From NCBI GenBank assembly GCA_024330215.1, contig JANDLU010000026.1, positions 1-40,757 on the forward strand: a stretch of DNA of 40,757 nucleotides, given 5' to 3'. The notes below the pieces were generated by a model. The model saw nothing but the letters and a program-made list of their open reading frames with translations. It was not told the DNA's origin and did not search any database. Within the stretch, counting starts at the first letter, position 1. Each line of letters opens with the position of its first letter. The DNA comes from Candidatus Gaiellasilicea maunaloa. Lineage in GTDB: Bacteria > Actinomycetota > Thermoleophilia > Gaiellales > Gaiellaceae. This document shows positions 9,330 through 17,614 of this stretch, piece after piece. Position numbers and translations under genes: made by a program.

Positions 9330-10979
9330 TTACGCCGAGAGGTTGCGGATCCAGACCTGGTTGTACCAGAGGGGCGTGAAGCCGTCGTAGGTCAGCCGGT
9401 CGCTGATGGCCATCGCCGAATCCGGCCACCAGAGGTTGAGATACGGGAGCTCCGCCTCGGTGATCCGCATGATCTCGGAGATCGCCTCGGCGCGGTCCTC
9501 CGGGTTGGTTGCGGCCTGCTGCTCGCTGAGGAGGGCGGTCACTTTCGGGTTGTCGTAGTCGGCACGGTTCGAGTCCGATCCCTTGCTGAAGACTGAGATC
9601 GGATAGTTCGCCGGGTCGACGTAATCCGGGCCGAACGCGGAGACGCCGAAGGTGAACTTTCGCGCCTCGAGGTTGGCGAACCAGCTCTGCGGCGTCACCT
9701 CGTTGACGGTCAGCTTCACGTTCAGCTGCTTCAGGTTCTCCTGGAGGTTGAGGAGCGCCTTCCCGACTTCCGGGATGATGTTCGGATACTCGGTCGCCGC
9801 CTCGAAGCCGTCCGGCATCGAGGACTGCGCGAGCTCCTGCTTCGCCAGCTCGAGGTCGAACGGGTAGCTCGGGAGCTCGTCGTAGAGCGCCGTGATCTCG
9901 TCCTGCGAGAGCAGTCCACCCCACTGCGCCGGCGGCACGACCGAGTTCGCGACCTCGGCCCGACCCCCGAGCACGTTGCGCACGATCCCCTCGCGGTCGA
10001 GCGAGTGTGCAAAGGCACGACGGACGTGGATGTCGCTCCAGGGCTTTTCGCTCATCCGGAAGTAGAGGGAGATGATGCCCATCCCCGGCGCGTAGATCGC
10101 CTTCGTACCCTTGATCTTCGCCCACTGATCGGCCTGCGGCAACGGGACCTGGAACGTCCCGTCGATCTCGCCGGCTCGCATCGCGAGCTGCATCGTCTGA
10201 GGGTCAGCGAAGATCTTTGCGTTGATCTTCTCCACCAGGGGCTGCTCGCCCCAGTAGTTCTCGTTCTGCTCGAGCGTGATCACGTCGTCGGCGCGAAACG
10301 CGGTGATCTTGTAGGGGCCCGTTCCCATGATTCTCGCGGGAGTTCCCGGCGAGCCGAGCTTCTTTCCCTGCGCCTCTCCGAAAGCCTTGGGAATGACTGT
10401 GGTGAAGGTCTGCACGTAGGGAAAGAACGGGTCGGCGGTCTTCATGCTCACCGTCACCTCACGCTCGCCCGTGGCCTCGATCGAGTCGACCGACTCGAAG
10501 TAGAAGCCCATTTCCGAGGCCAGCTTCGGATCCATGTGCCGCTCGAGCGACCAGACGACGTCCTCGATCGCGAGCGGCGTCCCGTCCCAGAACTCGACTC
10601 CTTCGCGGACCTGGAACACGTAGCTCTTCGGATCGGGCTGCGACCACGACTCGGCGAGGAGCGGCACGAGCTTGAGGTCCTGGTCGTACACGAGCAGCGC
10701 CTCGAGCGAGATCGCAAGGGGAACGCCCGTCTGGACGTCGAAGCCGCGTGCGTAGTCCAGCGCCCTGATCGGCGTCGTTCCCCAGGTGAGCTCCGTGATC
10801 TGCTCACCGCTCGCCGACTCTTCGCCGCCGCAGGCGGCGAGGAAGCCCGGCAGGGTCAGCACGGCTGCTCCGGCTCCGGCGCCCTTGAGCAGCTCGCGGC
10901 GCGTGAGCGCAAGGTCAGCGAAGGTCGGCGGCCGCTGCCGTTCGAGCCTCGCGTTGCCCTGGCGTCCCCGAGCGTTCAC
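9330..10979 (-). CDS. Peptide ABC transporter substrate-binding lipoprotein (SBP_bac_5)
   Basis: 549 residues. The N-terminus has a twin-arginine motif (LTRRELLKG), a hydrophobic stretch and a lipobox-like LAAC, so it is probably a Tat-exported, lipid-anchored protein. The mature part is a family 5 binding protein: SWSQPDPKSYVFQVREGVEFWDG-type text near residues 105-127, the VSMKTADPFFPYV region, and IMGTGPYKI. The family binds oligopeptides, dipeptides, nickel or glycosides; the two S9 peptidases nearby favour peptides. GTG at 10979 is supported by GAGGAG 7 bases upstream. It is the first gene of the importer operon. Confidence 0.93.
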   Translation of the reverse strand: MNARGRQGNARLERQRPPTFADLALTRRELLKGAGAGAAVLTLPGFLAACGGEESASGEQITELTWGTTPIRALDYARGFDVQTGVPLAISLEALLVYDQDLKLVPLLAESWSQPDPKSYVFQVREGVEFWDGTPLAIEDVVWSLERHMDPKLASEMGFYFESVDSIEATGEREVTVSMKTADPFFPYVQTFTTVIPKAFGEAQGKKLGSPGTPARIMGTGPYKITAFRADDVITLEQNENYWGEQPLVEKINAKIFADPQTMQLAMRAGEIDGTFQVPLPQADQWAKIKGTKAIYAPGMGIISLYFRMSEKPWSDIHVRRAFAHSLDREGIVRNVLGGRAEVANSVVPPAQWGGLLSQDEITALYDELPSYPFDLELAKQELAQSSMPDGFEAATEYPNIIPEVGKALLNLQENLKQLNVKLTVNEVTPQSWFANLEARKFTFGVSAFGPDYVDPANYPISVFSKGSDSNRADYDNPKVTALLSEQQAATNPEDRAEAISEIMRITEAELPYLNLWWPDSAMAISDRLTYDGFTPLWYNQVWIRNLSA

Positions 10980-11020
10980 GATTCAGCTCCTCTCGTCTTT
11001 CGCCGTATGCGCGGTGCAAC

Positions 11021-11032
11021 ACAGAGTTCTGT
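11021..11032. promoter_or_regulatory. Short palindrome in the 5' untranslated region of the importer operon
   Basis: ACAGAGTTCTGT has 5-base perfect arms around a 2-base centre, about 42-53 bases before the GTG of the binding protein gene. It could be a repressor site. No protein is assigned to it, and a site this short can arise by chance. Confidence 0.3.
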
Positions 11033-11081
11033 TCTGCGGACGACGGTTCTTTAGACGATACTCTCGCTCGTACGCTCGCGG

Positions 11082-11103
11082 CTTGTCAAGCACCTTCGAG
11101 GTG
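11082..11103 (-). promoter_or_regulatory. Palindrome overlapping a -35-like TTGACA box
   Basis: On the minus strand AGCACC-TCGAA-GGTGCT (6-base perfect arms) runs directly into a consensus TTGACA. The likely reading is an operator next to the -35 element of the importer operon promoter. No -10 box at the ideal 16-19 base distance is convincing; TATCGT lies 23 bases after TTGACA. The promoter call is therefore tentative. Confidence 0.4.
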
Positions 11104-11355
11104 CTGGGTCGCGGACGAGCGGCAACCAAGACGTCCTTCTATAGCCGGAGGGATCCGGAGGTCGCGGGTCCGAGGCCCGCCGCTCCCCGTAAAAATCCCT
11201 GCAAAAGGCGCATTCTGTGTGAGCGTTCACCCTCTCCTGCTTGGGGTGTGTGGCGCGCCGCGGGAGGGATCGCGGGTGGGGCGGCGAAGTCCGAGAGTTT
11301 TTGGTGTTCGCAGGTAGGAATGGGTCTGGCTCGGGGTTGGCGAGGTTCGGCGGGA

Positions 11356-12013
11356 TTGGAGCGGGTCGAGGCGGAGGCGTTCTACGAGGCGGGGCGGGAG
11401 GGTTGCGTCGAGAGCTTCCTCTCCTTCGGGGAGCTTCGAGGGGTCGCCTCGACGGCCTCGACGCCGAGAATCGGAGGCGGGAGGGGCGTGACCGCTGACC
11501 TCGAGGGCGCCTCAGGCACCGCCCGCTCCTTCCGCTGGAGCGGGTCGACGAGGTCGACGAGCACTGGCCGGAGCGCTGTCGTGCCTGCGCGCAGGTCTTC
11601 GGCGCGGAGCTCTCGCTCGGCTCAGTCGACGCGATCGTGAGCCGCGCCGGCGAGGCGCTCGCACCGCCCTACCAGGAGCTGCTCGGCCGCGCCCGCTGCG
11701 CCCCGCGGTCAAGATCGAGGAGACCGGCTGGCGCCTGCGCGGCAGCAAGCGCACGCTCTGGGGCGCGCTCACGCCCCAGGCGGCGCTCTTCCGGGTCGCC
11801 CCCGACCGCCACGAGCGCCAGCGTGGACTCCGCGGCGCGGTCATCTACCGCAAGCTCTCGCTCGGCAGCCAGTCCGAGACCGGCGAGCGCACGATCGAAC
11901 GGCTGCTCTCCGCCTCCCAGACCTGCCGCCTCCAGCAGCGCTCGCTCCTCGCCTGCCTCGCAGACGGCCTCGCCGCCAACGCCCGCGGCGACCCCATTCC
12001 CCTGCTGGCCTGA
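11356..12013 (+). pseudogene. Decayed IS66-type transposase
   Basis: Pieces of an IS66 family transposase appear in order but in different frames. An N-terminal piece EAEAFYEAGREGCVESFL (from about 11368) is followed after a frameshift near 11430 by RLDGLDAENRRREG. Next comes RHRPLLPLERVDE and HWPERCRACAQVFGAELS (about 11515-11700), the zinc-finger-like and linker region. After a further shift near 11701 it continues as EETGWRLRGSKRTLWGALT and, from about 11840, IYRKLSLGSQSETGERTIER to the stop at 12011. The central catalytic part between APDRHERQ and RGLRGAVIYRKLS is deleted. It cannot encode a working enzyme. Confidence 0.85.
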
Positions 12014-12036
12014 TCCCGACCGGGGGGCTGAACGCT

Positions 12037-12042
12037 TACAAT
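12037..12042 (+). promoter_or_regulatory. Candidate -10 box TACAAT upstream of the phosphodiester glycosidase gene
   Basis: TACAAT lies 35 bases before the GTG at 12078, between the transposase remnant and the gene. No good -35 box is seen 16-19 bases upstream, so the site is tentative. Confidence 0.35.
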
Positions 12043-12077
12043 TCTGTGATCTGACTTCGGTAGGCTCGGCGAGGCTC

Positions 12078-13889
12078 GTGCTGCGCAGGACGCTCATCAT
12101 CGGAGGGCTGCTGGCGCTGACGTGCGTCGCACCCGCGACCGCCCAGACCCGGACGCTGATGCCGGGCGTCACCTACGAGCAGGCCGTCCAGTTCACCTCT
12201 CACGGGCCGGTGGCGCTGCACGTCGTCGTCGCGCCACGTCCAACGGGCCTCTACGCGCTGCGCCCGGTGCTCTCGAACGAGACGATCGCCGGAACCGAGC
12301 GCGTCACCTCGATGCAGAAGCGGCTCTCGGTCGGGGCGACGATGGTCGGGATCAACGGCGACTTCTTCAACTTCGCGACCGGCCGGCCGAGCGGTGTGCT
12401 CCTGCGCGATGGGATCGTCGACAGCCCGCCCTTCGGCGACCGCTCGAGCGTCGGACTCGCAGCCGACGGCACGCTCGACGTGCGGCGGATCGAGTTCTTC
12501 GGGACCTGGAAAGGGCTCGGCCAGCGCCGCGCGATCAACGACCTGAACCAGCTCCCAGGTCCGAACGGGGTCTCGCTCTTCACCTCGAGCTACGGGCCGG
12601 CCACCCCCGCCCGGGCCGGCGCAGTGACTGCGGTCGTCTTCCCGTTTCCTGCCGCGACGCCGAACACCGATCTCGGCGGCCCGGTGGTTCAGCTCTCAGG
12701 TGGCGGCACGCCGATCCCCCAGGGCGGCGCGGTGCTCCTCGCGCGTGGAACAGCGGCGCAGAAGCTGACCGAGGAGGCGCCGGTCGGCACGAATCTCGCG
12801 GTCCGCATCATCTTCCGGCCCGAGTGGACGGGGATCACCCAGGCGGTCGGCGGCGGCCCGATGCTCGTCCGAGCGGGCAGGCCGGTGTTCCGCGCGCTCG
12901 AGGCATTCTCGGCCGATCAGCTCGTCCCGCGCACCCCGCGCACCGCCGTCGGGCAGCGCGCAGACGGACGAGTCGTGTTCGTCGCCACCGACGGGCGCCA
13001 GCCAGGCTACAGCGTCGGAATGACGAACTTCGAGCTGGCGCAGACACTCGTCCGGCTCGGCGCGGTGACCGGCTCGGCGCTCGATGCCGGCGGCTCGACG
13101 ACGCTCGCCTTCGACGGCTCGCTGCTCAACCGGCCGTCGGATCCGCGAGGTGAGCGCGACGTCTCGACCTCGCTCCAGCTCATGTACTACGGCGTCTACG
13201 CGCCCGCCGTCGAGCCGGTCGTCTCCCCGAACGGCGACAGCGTCGCCGAGACGCAGCGGCTGGCGTACAAGGTCGTGCGGCCCTCGACTGTGACGGCTAC
13301 GCTGACGGCACCGGACGGCACGGTAGCCTTCTCGGAGACCGGCGCGCGCGAGCCCGCGACCTATCCCGTCTCGTTTCCCCCCGTTCCGCTCGACCCGGCG
13401 GCGCCTCCCGTGCCGCTCGTCGAGGGCACGTGGCGGCTCGACGTCACCGCCGCCGACGACCAGGGGCAGACCTCCTCCACCAGGCAGACGTTCGCCCTCA
13501 ACAACACCCTCGGTGCGGTGCGTCTCTCCGCCTCGAGCCTCGTCGCCCGGCTCGGCGGCACCCGCAGGGTCCAGGCCGGCGTCGATATCGCCCGGGCAGC
13601 GCGCGTCACCGCCTCCGTCGAGACCCGCTCCGGGATCCGCGTCGCCACGATCGCGAGTCGCACCGTCCAGCCGGGACGGTTCCTCGTGCAGTGGAACGGC
13701 ACGACCCGCGGCGGCCGCGCGCTCGTCTACGGCGGCCTCTACGTGATCCGCTTCGCCGCGACGAACGAGCTCGGGACAGTCGAGCTCGTGAGCACGCCGG
13801 TGCGCGTCACGCCCGTTGCGCCAATACCGAAGAAGCCGGTACCGAAGAAGCCGGTGCCGACAAAGAAGACGCCGAAGCCGCGCCGATAG
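12078..13889 (+). CDS. Secreted phosphodiester glycosidase (NAGPA domain) protein with Ig-like C-terminal region
   Basis: 603 residues. An N-terminal signal peptide (LRRTLIIGGLLALTCVAPATAQ) ends with a probable signal peptidase I site. Residues about 60-370 form a phosphodiester glycosidase (NAGPA) domain: GINGDFFNFATGRPSGVLLRDG, TQAVGGGPMLVRAG and LDAGGSTTLAFDG, split here over three blocks, are its hallmarks. The remainder resembles FlgD-type Ig-like repeats (VSPNGDSVAETQRLAYKV, and WNGTTRGGRALVYGGLYVIR). The tail is a Lys-Pro repeat ending PKPRR. It should act outside the membrane on phosphodiester-linked sugars of envelope polymers. GTG at 12078 is chosen because it opens the signal peptide; the ribosome site is weak. 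Polysaccharide genes follow. Confidence 0.82.
   Translation: MLRRTLIIGGLLALTCVAPATAQTRTLMPGVTYEQAVQFTSHGPVALHVVVAPRPTGLYALRPVLSNETIAGTERVTSMQKRLSVGATMVGINGDFFNFATGRPSGVLLRDGIVDSPPFGDRSSVGLAADGTLDVRRIEFFGTWKGLGQRRAINDLNQLPGPNGVSLFTSSYGPATPARAGAVTAVVFPFPAATPNTDLGGPVVQLSGGGTPIPQGGAVLLARGTAAQKLTEEAPVGTNLAVRIIFRPEWTGITQAVGGGPMLVRAGRPVFRALEAFSADQLVPRTPRTAVGQRADGRVVFVATDGRQPGYSVGMTNFELAQTLVRLGAVTGSALDAGGSTTLAFDGSLLNRPSDPRGERDVSTSLQLMYYGVYAPAVEPVVSPNGDSVAETQRLAYKVVRPSTVTATLTAPDGTVAFSETGAREPATYPVSFPPVPLDPAAPPVPLVEGTWRLDVTAADDQGQTSSTRQTFALNNTLGAVRLSASSLVARLGGTRRVQAGVDIARAARVTASVETRSGIRVATIASRTVQPGRFLVQWNGTTRGGRALVYGGLYVIRFAATNELGTVELVSTPVRVTPVAPIPKKPVPKKPVPTKKTPKPRR
13826..13855 (+). repeat. Tandem 15-base repeat encoding PKKPV units
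   Basis: Two perfect copies of ACCGAAGAAGCCGGT in tandem, followed by a degenerate third (starting GCCGACAAAGAAG). They encode the PKKPVPKKPVPTKK tail of the secreted glycosidase. Such a basic, proline-rich tail could bind anionic wall polymers, which is an inference. Confidence 0.85.
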
Positions 13890-13898
13890 GCTCCGGCG

Positions 13899-14597
13899 GT
13901 GCTTCTCGCGTCCATCCTGAGCAGCTTCACCGAGCTCCTGACCACGCTGATCGGCGATCACGGCCTCTACGCCGTCTTCCTCCTGATGCTCGTCGACGCC
14001 GTGTTGCCCGCGGCGAGCGAGGCGGTGATGGTCTACGCGGGCGCGGTCGCGGCCGGCGCCTTCGCCGGCCAGGACGTGGTGTTCTTCGGCGAGCGTCTCG
14101 GTTCCGGGTTCCCCGCCTACCTGGGGATGGCGCTCGCCGGCACGCTCGGCTACACGATCGGCTCGGTGGGCGGCTGGTGGATCGGCAAGCGCGCCGGCCG
14201 GCCCTATCTCGAGCGGCACGGCCGTTGGCTCCACCTCAACACCGCAAAGCTGGATCGCGCCGAGCGTTGGTTCGACCGCTGGGAGGACTGGGGCGTCTTC
14301 CTGGGACGGATCACGCCCGTCGTCCGGTCGTTCGTCTCGATCCCGGCCGGCGTCTTCCGCGCCCCGCTCGGGCGCTACACGCTCCTGACGCTGCTCGGCT
14401 CGGCACTCTGGGCCTTCGCGTTCGCCGGGGTCGGCTGGGCGCTCGGCTCGCGTTGGGAGGACTTCCACCATGCGTTCCGCTACGTCGACATCGCGGTCGC
14501 CGTTCTCGTGACGGCAGGGATCGCATACCTGGCCTGGAAGCTCGTGTCGAAGCGCCGCAGGCCCGCGCCGGACGCCCCGCTAGACTCGCCTCCGTGA
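13899..14597 (+). CDS. DedA family membrane protein
   Basis: 232 residues with several hydrophobic segments (for example LYAVFLLMLVDAVLP, ALAGTLGYTIGSVGGWWIG, LLTLLGSALWAFAFAGVGWAL and VAVLVTAGIAYLAWKL). The conserved DedA element GRITPVVRSFVSIPAG is present at about residues 137-152. The family are lipid scramblase/flippase-like envelope proteins, including recycling of undecaprenyl phosphate carriers. The start is GTG at 13899, 9 bases after the previous stop. Its stop overlaps the start of the aminotransferase gene as GTGA, so it belongs to the polysaccharide operon. Confidence 0.85.
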   Translation: MLLASILSSFTELLTTLIGDHGLYAVFLLMLVDAVLPAASEAVMVYAGAVAAGAFAGQDVVFFGERLGSGFPAYLGMALAGTLGYTIGSVGGWWIGKRAGRPYLERHGRWLHLNTAKLDRAERWFDRWEDWGVFLGRITPVVRSFVSIPAGVFRAPLGRYTLLTLLGSALWAFAFAGVGWALGSRWEDFHHAFRYVDIAVAVLVTAGIAYLAWKLVSKRRRPAPDAPLDSPP

Positions 14598-15679
14598 AGA
14601 TCCCACTCGTCGACGTGAAGGCGCAGTACGCGCCGCTCGTTCCCCGGATCCGGGAGGCCTTCGACGCCGTCCTCGAGGACGGGAGGTTCGTCTTCGGCCC
14701 GAATGTGGCCGCGTTCGAGGAGGAAGCTGCCGCGTACCTCGGTACGCGCGAGGCGATCGGCGTCGCCAACGGCACCGACGCGCTCGAGCTCGTCCTGAAC
14801 GCACTCGAGGTCGAGCCGGGCGACGAGGTGATCTGTCCAGCCTTCACGTTCTACGCAACGGCCGAGTCGATCGCCCGCTCCGGCGCGACGCCCGTCTTCG
14901 CGGACATCGAAAACGAGACCCTCAATCTCGATCCGGCCGGGGTGGAGCGGAAGCTCGGCCCGCGGACGAAGGCGATCATGCCCGTTCACCTCTTCGGCCG
15001 CCCGGCGCCGCTCGACGCCCTCGCCTCCTTCGGGCTGCCGCTGATCGAGGACGCCGCGCAGGCCTTCGGCTCACCGGCGATCGCCGGGCACGGGATCGCG
15101 TCGACCTTCAGCTTCTATCCGACCAAGAACCTCTTCGGGCTCGGCGACGGCGGTCTCGTCGCCGTGAACGATCCGGCGCTTGCCGAGCGGATCCGGATGC
15201 TCCGGTTCCACGGGTCGAAGGCGAAGACGACGTTCGAGTTCATCGGCCGGAACTCTCGCCTCGACGAGATCCAGGCCGCGGTGCTTCGGATCTTCCTCGG
15301 CGAGCTCGACCGCTGGACGGCACTGCGCCGCCAGGCCGCCGAGCGCTACCGCGAGCTTGGAATCGGCGACCTCTGCGTCGCGCCCGAGGACGAGTTGGGC
15401 CACGTCTACCACCTCTTCGTCTGCCGCTCCGAGCGCCGCGACGCGATCCGCGCTGCGCTCGGCGACGCCGGGATCGGGAATGCGCACTACTACTTGCCGC
15501 CACTCCATCTCCAGCCCGCGCTCCGCTATCTCGGCTACTCGGAGGGCGACCTGCCGGTGACCGAGCAGGTTGCGCGCGACAACTTCTCGATTCCGCTCTG
15601 GGCTGGGATCGACGCCGATCAGCAGGAGCGCGTGGTCGACGTCGTTCGCAGCGCCGTCGGCGCCCCCGCACCGGCATGA
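14594..15679 (+). CDS. DegT/DnrJ/EryC1 family PLP-dependent sugar aminotransferase
   Basis: 361 residues. Typical motifs occur in order: an N-terminal VDVKAQYAPLVPRIREAF, DGRFVFGPNVAAFEEE, ANGTDALELVLNAL, DEVICPAFTFYATAESI, LIEDAAQAFG and FSFYPTKNLFGLGDGG. The last contains the PLP-binding Lys at about residue 178. The family transfers an amino group to keto-sugar nucleotides for envelope glycans. The next gene encodes a nucleotide-sugar 4,6-dehydratase-like enzyme that could supply the keto-sugar. GTG at 14594 overlaps the DedA stop, and its own stop overlaps the dehydratase ATG, indicating translational coupling. Confidence 0.92.
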   Translation: MKIPLVDVKAQYAPLVPRIREAFDAVLEDGRFVFGPNVAAFEEEAAAYLGTREAIGVANGTDALELVLNALEVEPGDEVICPAFTFYATAESIARSGATPVFADIENETLNLDPAGVERKLGPRTKAIMPVHLFGRPAPLDALASFGLPLIEDAAQAFGSPAIAGHGIASTFSFYPTKNLFGLGDGGLVAVNDPALAERIRMLRFHGSKAKTTFEFIGRNSRLDEIQAAVLRIFLGELDRWTALRRQAAERYRELGIGDLCVAPEDELGHVYHLFVCRSERRDAIRAALGDAGIGNAHYYLPPLHLQPALRYLGYSEGDLPVTEQVARDNFSIPLWAGIDADQQERVVDVVRSAVGAPAPA

Positions 15680-17598
15680 GATTTCCGATCACGAGGCATC
15701 GGCTGCCGCAACTCGCGGCGGACCTGGCGATCGTCGTCGCGGCCTGGCTCCTTGCCTTCCAGCTCCGCTTCGATCCGAGCATCCCGGTCTACTACGACCG
15801 CTACTTCGACCTCGCGATCCTCGCGCTCCTGGTCGCGCTCAAGCTCACTGTCTTCTCGCTCTCGGGCTTCTACAACCGCTGGTGGCGCTACGTCTCGACG
15901 CGCGACATGTGGGGCGCGTTCCGCGGGGTCACGGCCGCCTCGCTCGTCTCCTTCCTCGTCTTCAGCTTCTTCGACATCCACGTCGTCTCCGTGCCGCGCG
16001 TCGTCTGGGTTCTCGACTGGCTGATCTGCCTCGCCTTCGTCGCGGCGTCGCGGATGCTCGCGCGGACGATCATCGAGCGGCCGCAGGCCTCGGCGCTCGT
16101 TGCCCGCGGCAAGGAGGTCGTGATCGTCGGCGCCGGCGACGCCGCTCAGCTCATGATCAAGGAGATGCTGAGGACGCCGGCCATGGGCTACACGCCGATC
16201 GGCCTGATCGACGACGACCCGCGCAAGAAGAACCTGCGCGTCCACGGGATCCGCGTACTCGGGACGAGCGCTGAGCTGCTGCACATCCTCCGCGACCGGC
16301 GCCCTGACGAGCTCCTGATCGCGATCCCGTCTGCGTCGGGCGAGGTGCGCCAGCGGATCTTCGACGTGGCCCAGGCCGAGGGTGTCGCGGTCAAGACGCT
16401 GCCCGGTCTCTACGAGTTGATCTCGGGCGACGTCGACCTCGCGAACCAGATCCGGCCCGTCCAGGTGGAGGACCTCCTCGGTCGCGAGCCGGTCGAGGTC
16501 GACGTCGCCGCGATCTCGTCGTACCTCGCCGGCAAGACGGTCATGGTCACCGGTGCCGGCGGCTCGATCGGCTCCGAGCTCTGCCGGCAGATCGCTCGCG
16601 CAGAGCCACGGCGGATCGTGATGGTCGAGCAGGCCGAGAGCGCGCTACACGACATCGAGCGCGAGCTCGTCGACGAGCGCGGCTTCGCGGCCGGCGTGCC
16701 GGTGTTCGCCGATGTCCGCAACCGCACCCGCGTGAATCAGGTGTTCGAGCGTTACCGGCCCGAGGTCGTCTTCCACGCCGCCGCCTACAAGCACGTGCCG
16801 CTGATGGAGGCGAACCCGGTCGAGTCGGTGCGGAACAACGTGCTCGGAACGCGGGTCGTTGCTGACGCGGCCGTCGCCTACGGGGCGGAGCGCTTCCTCC
16901 TGATCTCGACCGACAAGGCGCTCAACCCCAACAGCATCTATGGCCAGACGAAGACGCTGTGCGAGTGGATCGTGGGCGCGCATGGCGAGCGCGACGACGT
17001 GCCCACACGCTTCGTCGCAGTCCGCTTCGGCAACGTCCTCAACTCGGCAGGCAGCGTGATCCCGCGCTTCCGCCGCCAGATCGAGCGCGGCGGCCCGGTG
17101 ACGGTCACCGATCCCGAGATGACGCGCTTCTTCATGACGATTCCGGAGGCTGTCGCGCTCGTCGTCCAGGCAGGCTCGATCGGGGGGCGCGGACGGATCT
17201 TCGTGCTCGAGATGGGCGAGCCGGTCCGGATCCTCGACCTGGCGCGCAACATGATCCGCCTGTCGGGCAAGCAACCCGATCGAGACGTGGAGATCGTCTT
17301 CATCGGCGCGCGCCCGGGCGAGAAGATCCACGAGGAGCTCTTCGCCGAGGGCGAGACCTGGCAGCCGACCGTGCATCCGAAGATCGTGGCGCTCGACGTC
17401 TCACCGGTCGAGCGCGGCTGGCTCGAGAGCCAGCTCGACGAGCTCGAGCGGCTCGTCGAGGAAGGCGACACGCTGGAGCTCGTAGGCCGGCTCGCAGCGA
17501 TCGTCCGCGAGCCCCGGAGGATCGACCAGCGGCTCGCCGTTTCCGAGCTCGGTGCGGGCGCCACCGAAGCAGCGCCCGCACCGGCCGAGCTCGTCTAG
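15676..17598 (+). CDS. Membrane-anchored nucleotide-sugar epimerase/dehydratase (CapD/WbpM-like)
   Basis: 640 residues. Four N-terminal hydrophobic segments lie within residues 12-125. A first Rossmann motif VGAGDAAQ follows at 151-158, then the catalytic SDR domain with VTGAGGSIGSE near 291-301. Substrate-side motifs include HAAAYKHVPLMEANP, STDKALNPN (411-419) and YGQTK (422-426). FlaA1/PglF/WbpM homologues convert UDP-GlcNAc to the 4-keto-6-deoxy sugar, the substrate for the aminotransferase encoded just upstream. Position 422 is Tyr, whereas Met is common at this place in the dehydratase subfamily, so the exact reaction (dehydration or epimerisation) is open. ATGA overlap with the preceding gene. 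Confidence 0.9.
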   Translation: MRFPITRHRLPQLAADLAIVVAAWLLAFQLRFDPSIPVYYDRYFDLAILALLVALKLTVFSLSGFYNRWWRYVSTRDMWGAFRGVTAASLVSFLVFSFFDIHVVSVPRVVWVLDWLICLAFVAASRMLARTIIERPQASALVARGKEVVIVGAGDAAQLMIKEMLRTPAMGYTPIGLIDDDPRKKNLRVHGIRVLGTSAELLHILRDRRPDELLIAIPSASGEVRQRIFDVAQAEGVAVKTLPGLYELISGDVDLANQIRPVQVEDLLGREPVEVDVAAISSYLAGKTVMVTGAGGSIGSELCRQIARAEPRRIVMVEQAESALHDIERELVDERGFAAGVPVFADVRNRTRVNQVFERYRPEVVFHAAAYKHVPLMEANPVESVRNNVLGTRVVADAAVAYGAERFLLISTDKALNPNSIYGQTKTLCEWIVGAHGERDDVPTRFVAVRFGNVLNSAGSVIPRFRRQIERGGPVTVTDPEMTRFFMTIPEAVALVVQAGSIGGRGRIFVLEMGEPVRILDLARNMIRLSGKQPDRDVEIVFIGARPGEKIHEELFAEGETWQPTVHPKIVALDVSPVERGWLESQLDELERLVEEGDTLELVGRLAAIVREPRRIDQRLAVSELGAGATEAAPAPAELV

Positions 17599-17614
17599 CT
17601 ACGCGCAGCGCTCA

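Larger units (their letters stand above)
10980..11355. other. Intergenic region with promoter/operator-like elements of the importer operon
   Basis: No gene is supported in these 376 bases. The half nearest the binding protein gene holds its ribosome site (GAGGAG, minus strand, 10987-10992), a short palindrome at 11021-11032 and, on the minus strand, a TTGACA box next to a palindrome (11082-11103). The rest (about 11104-11355) is GC-rich sequence leading into the transposase remnant, in which I see no recognisable terminal repeat. Confidence 0.6.
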
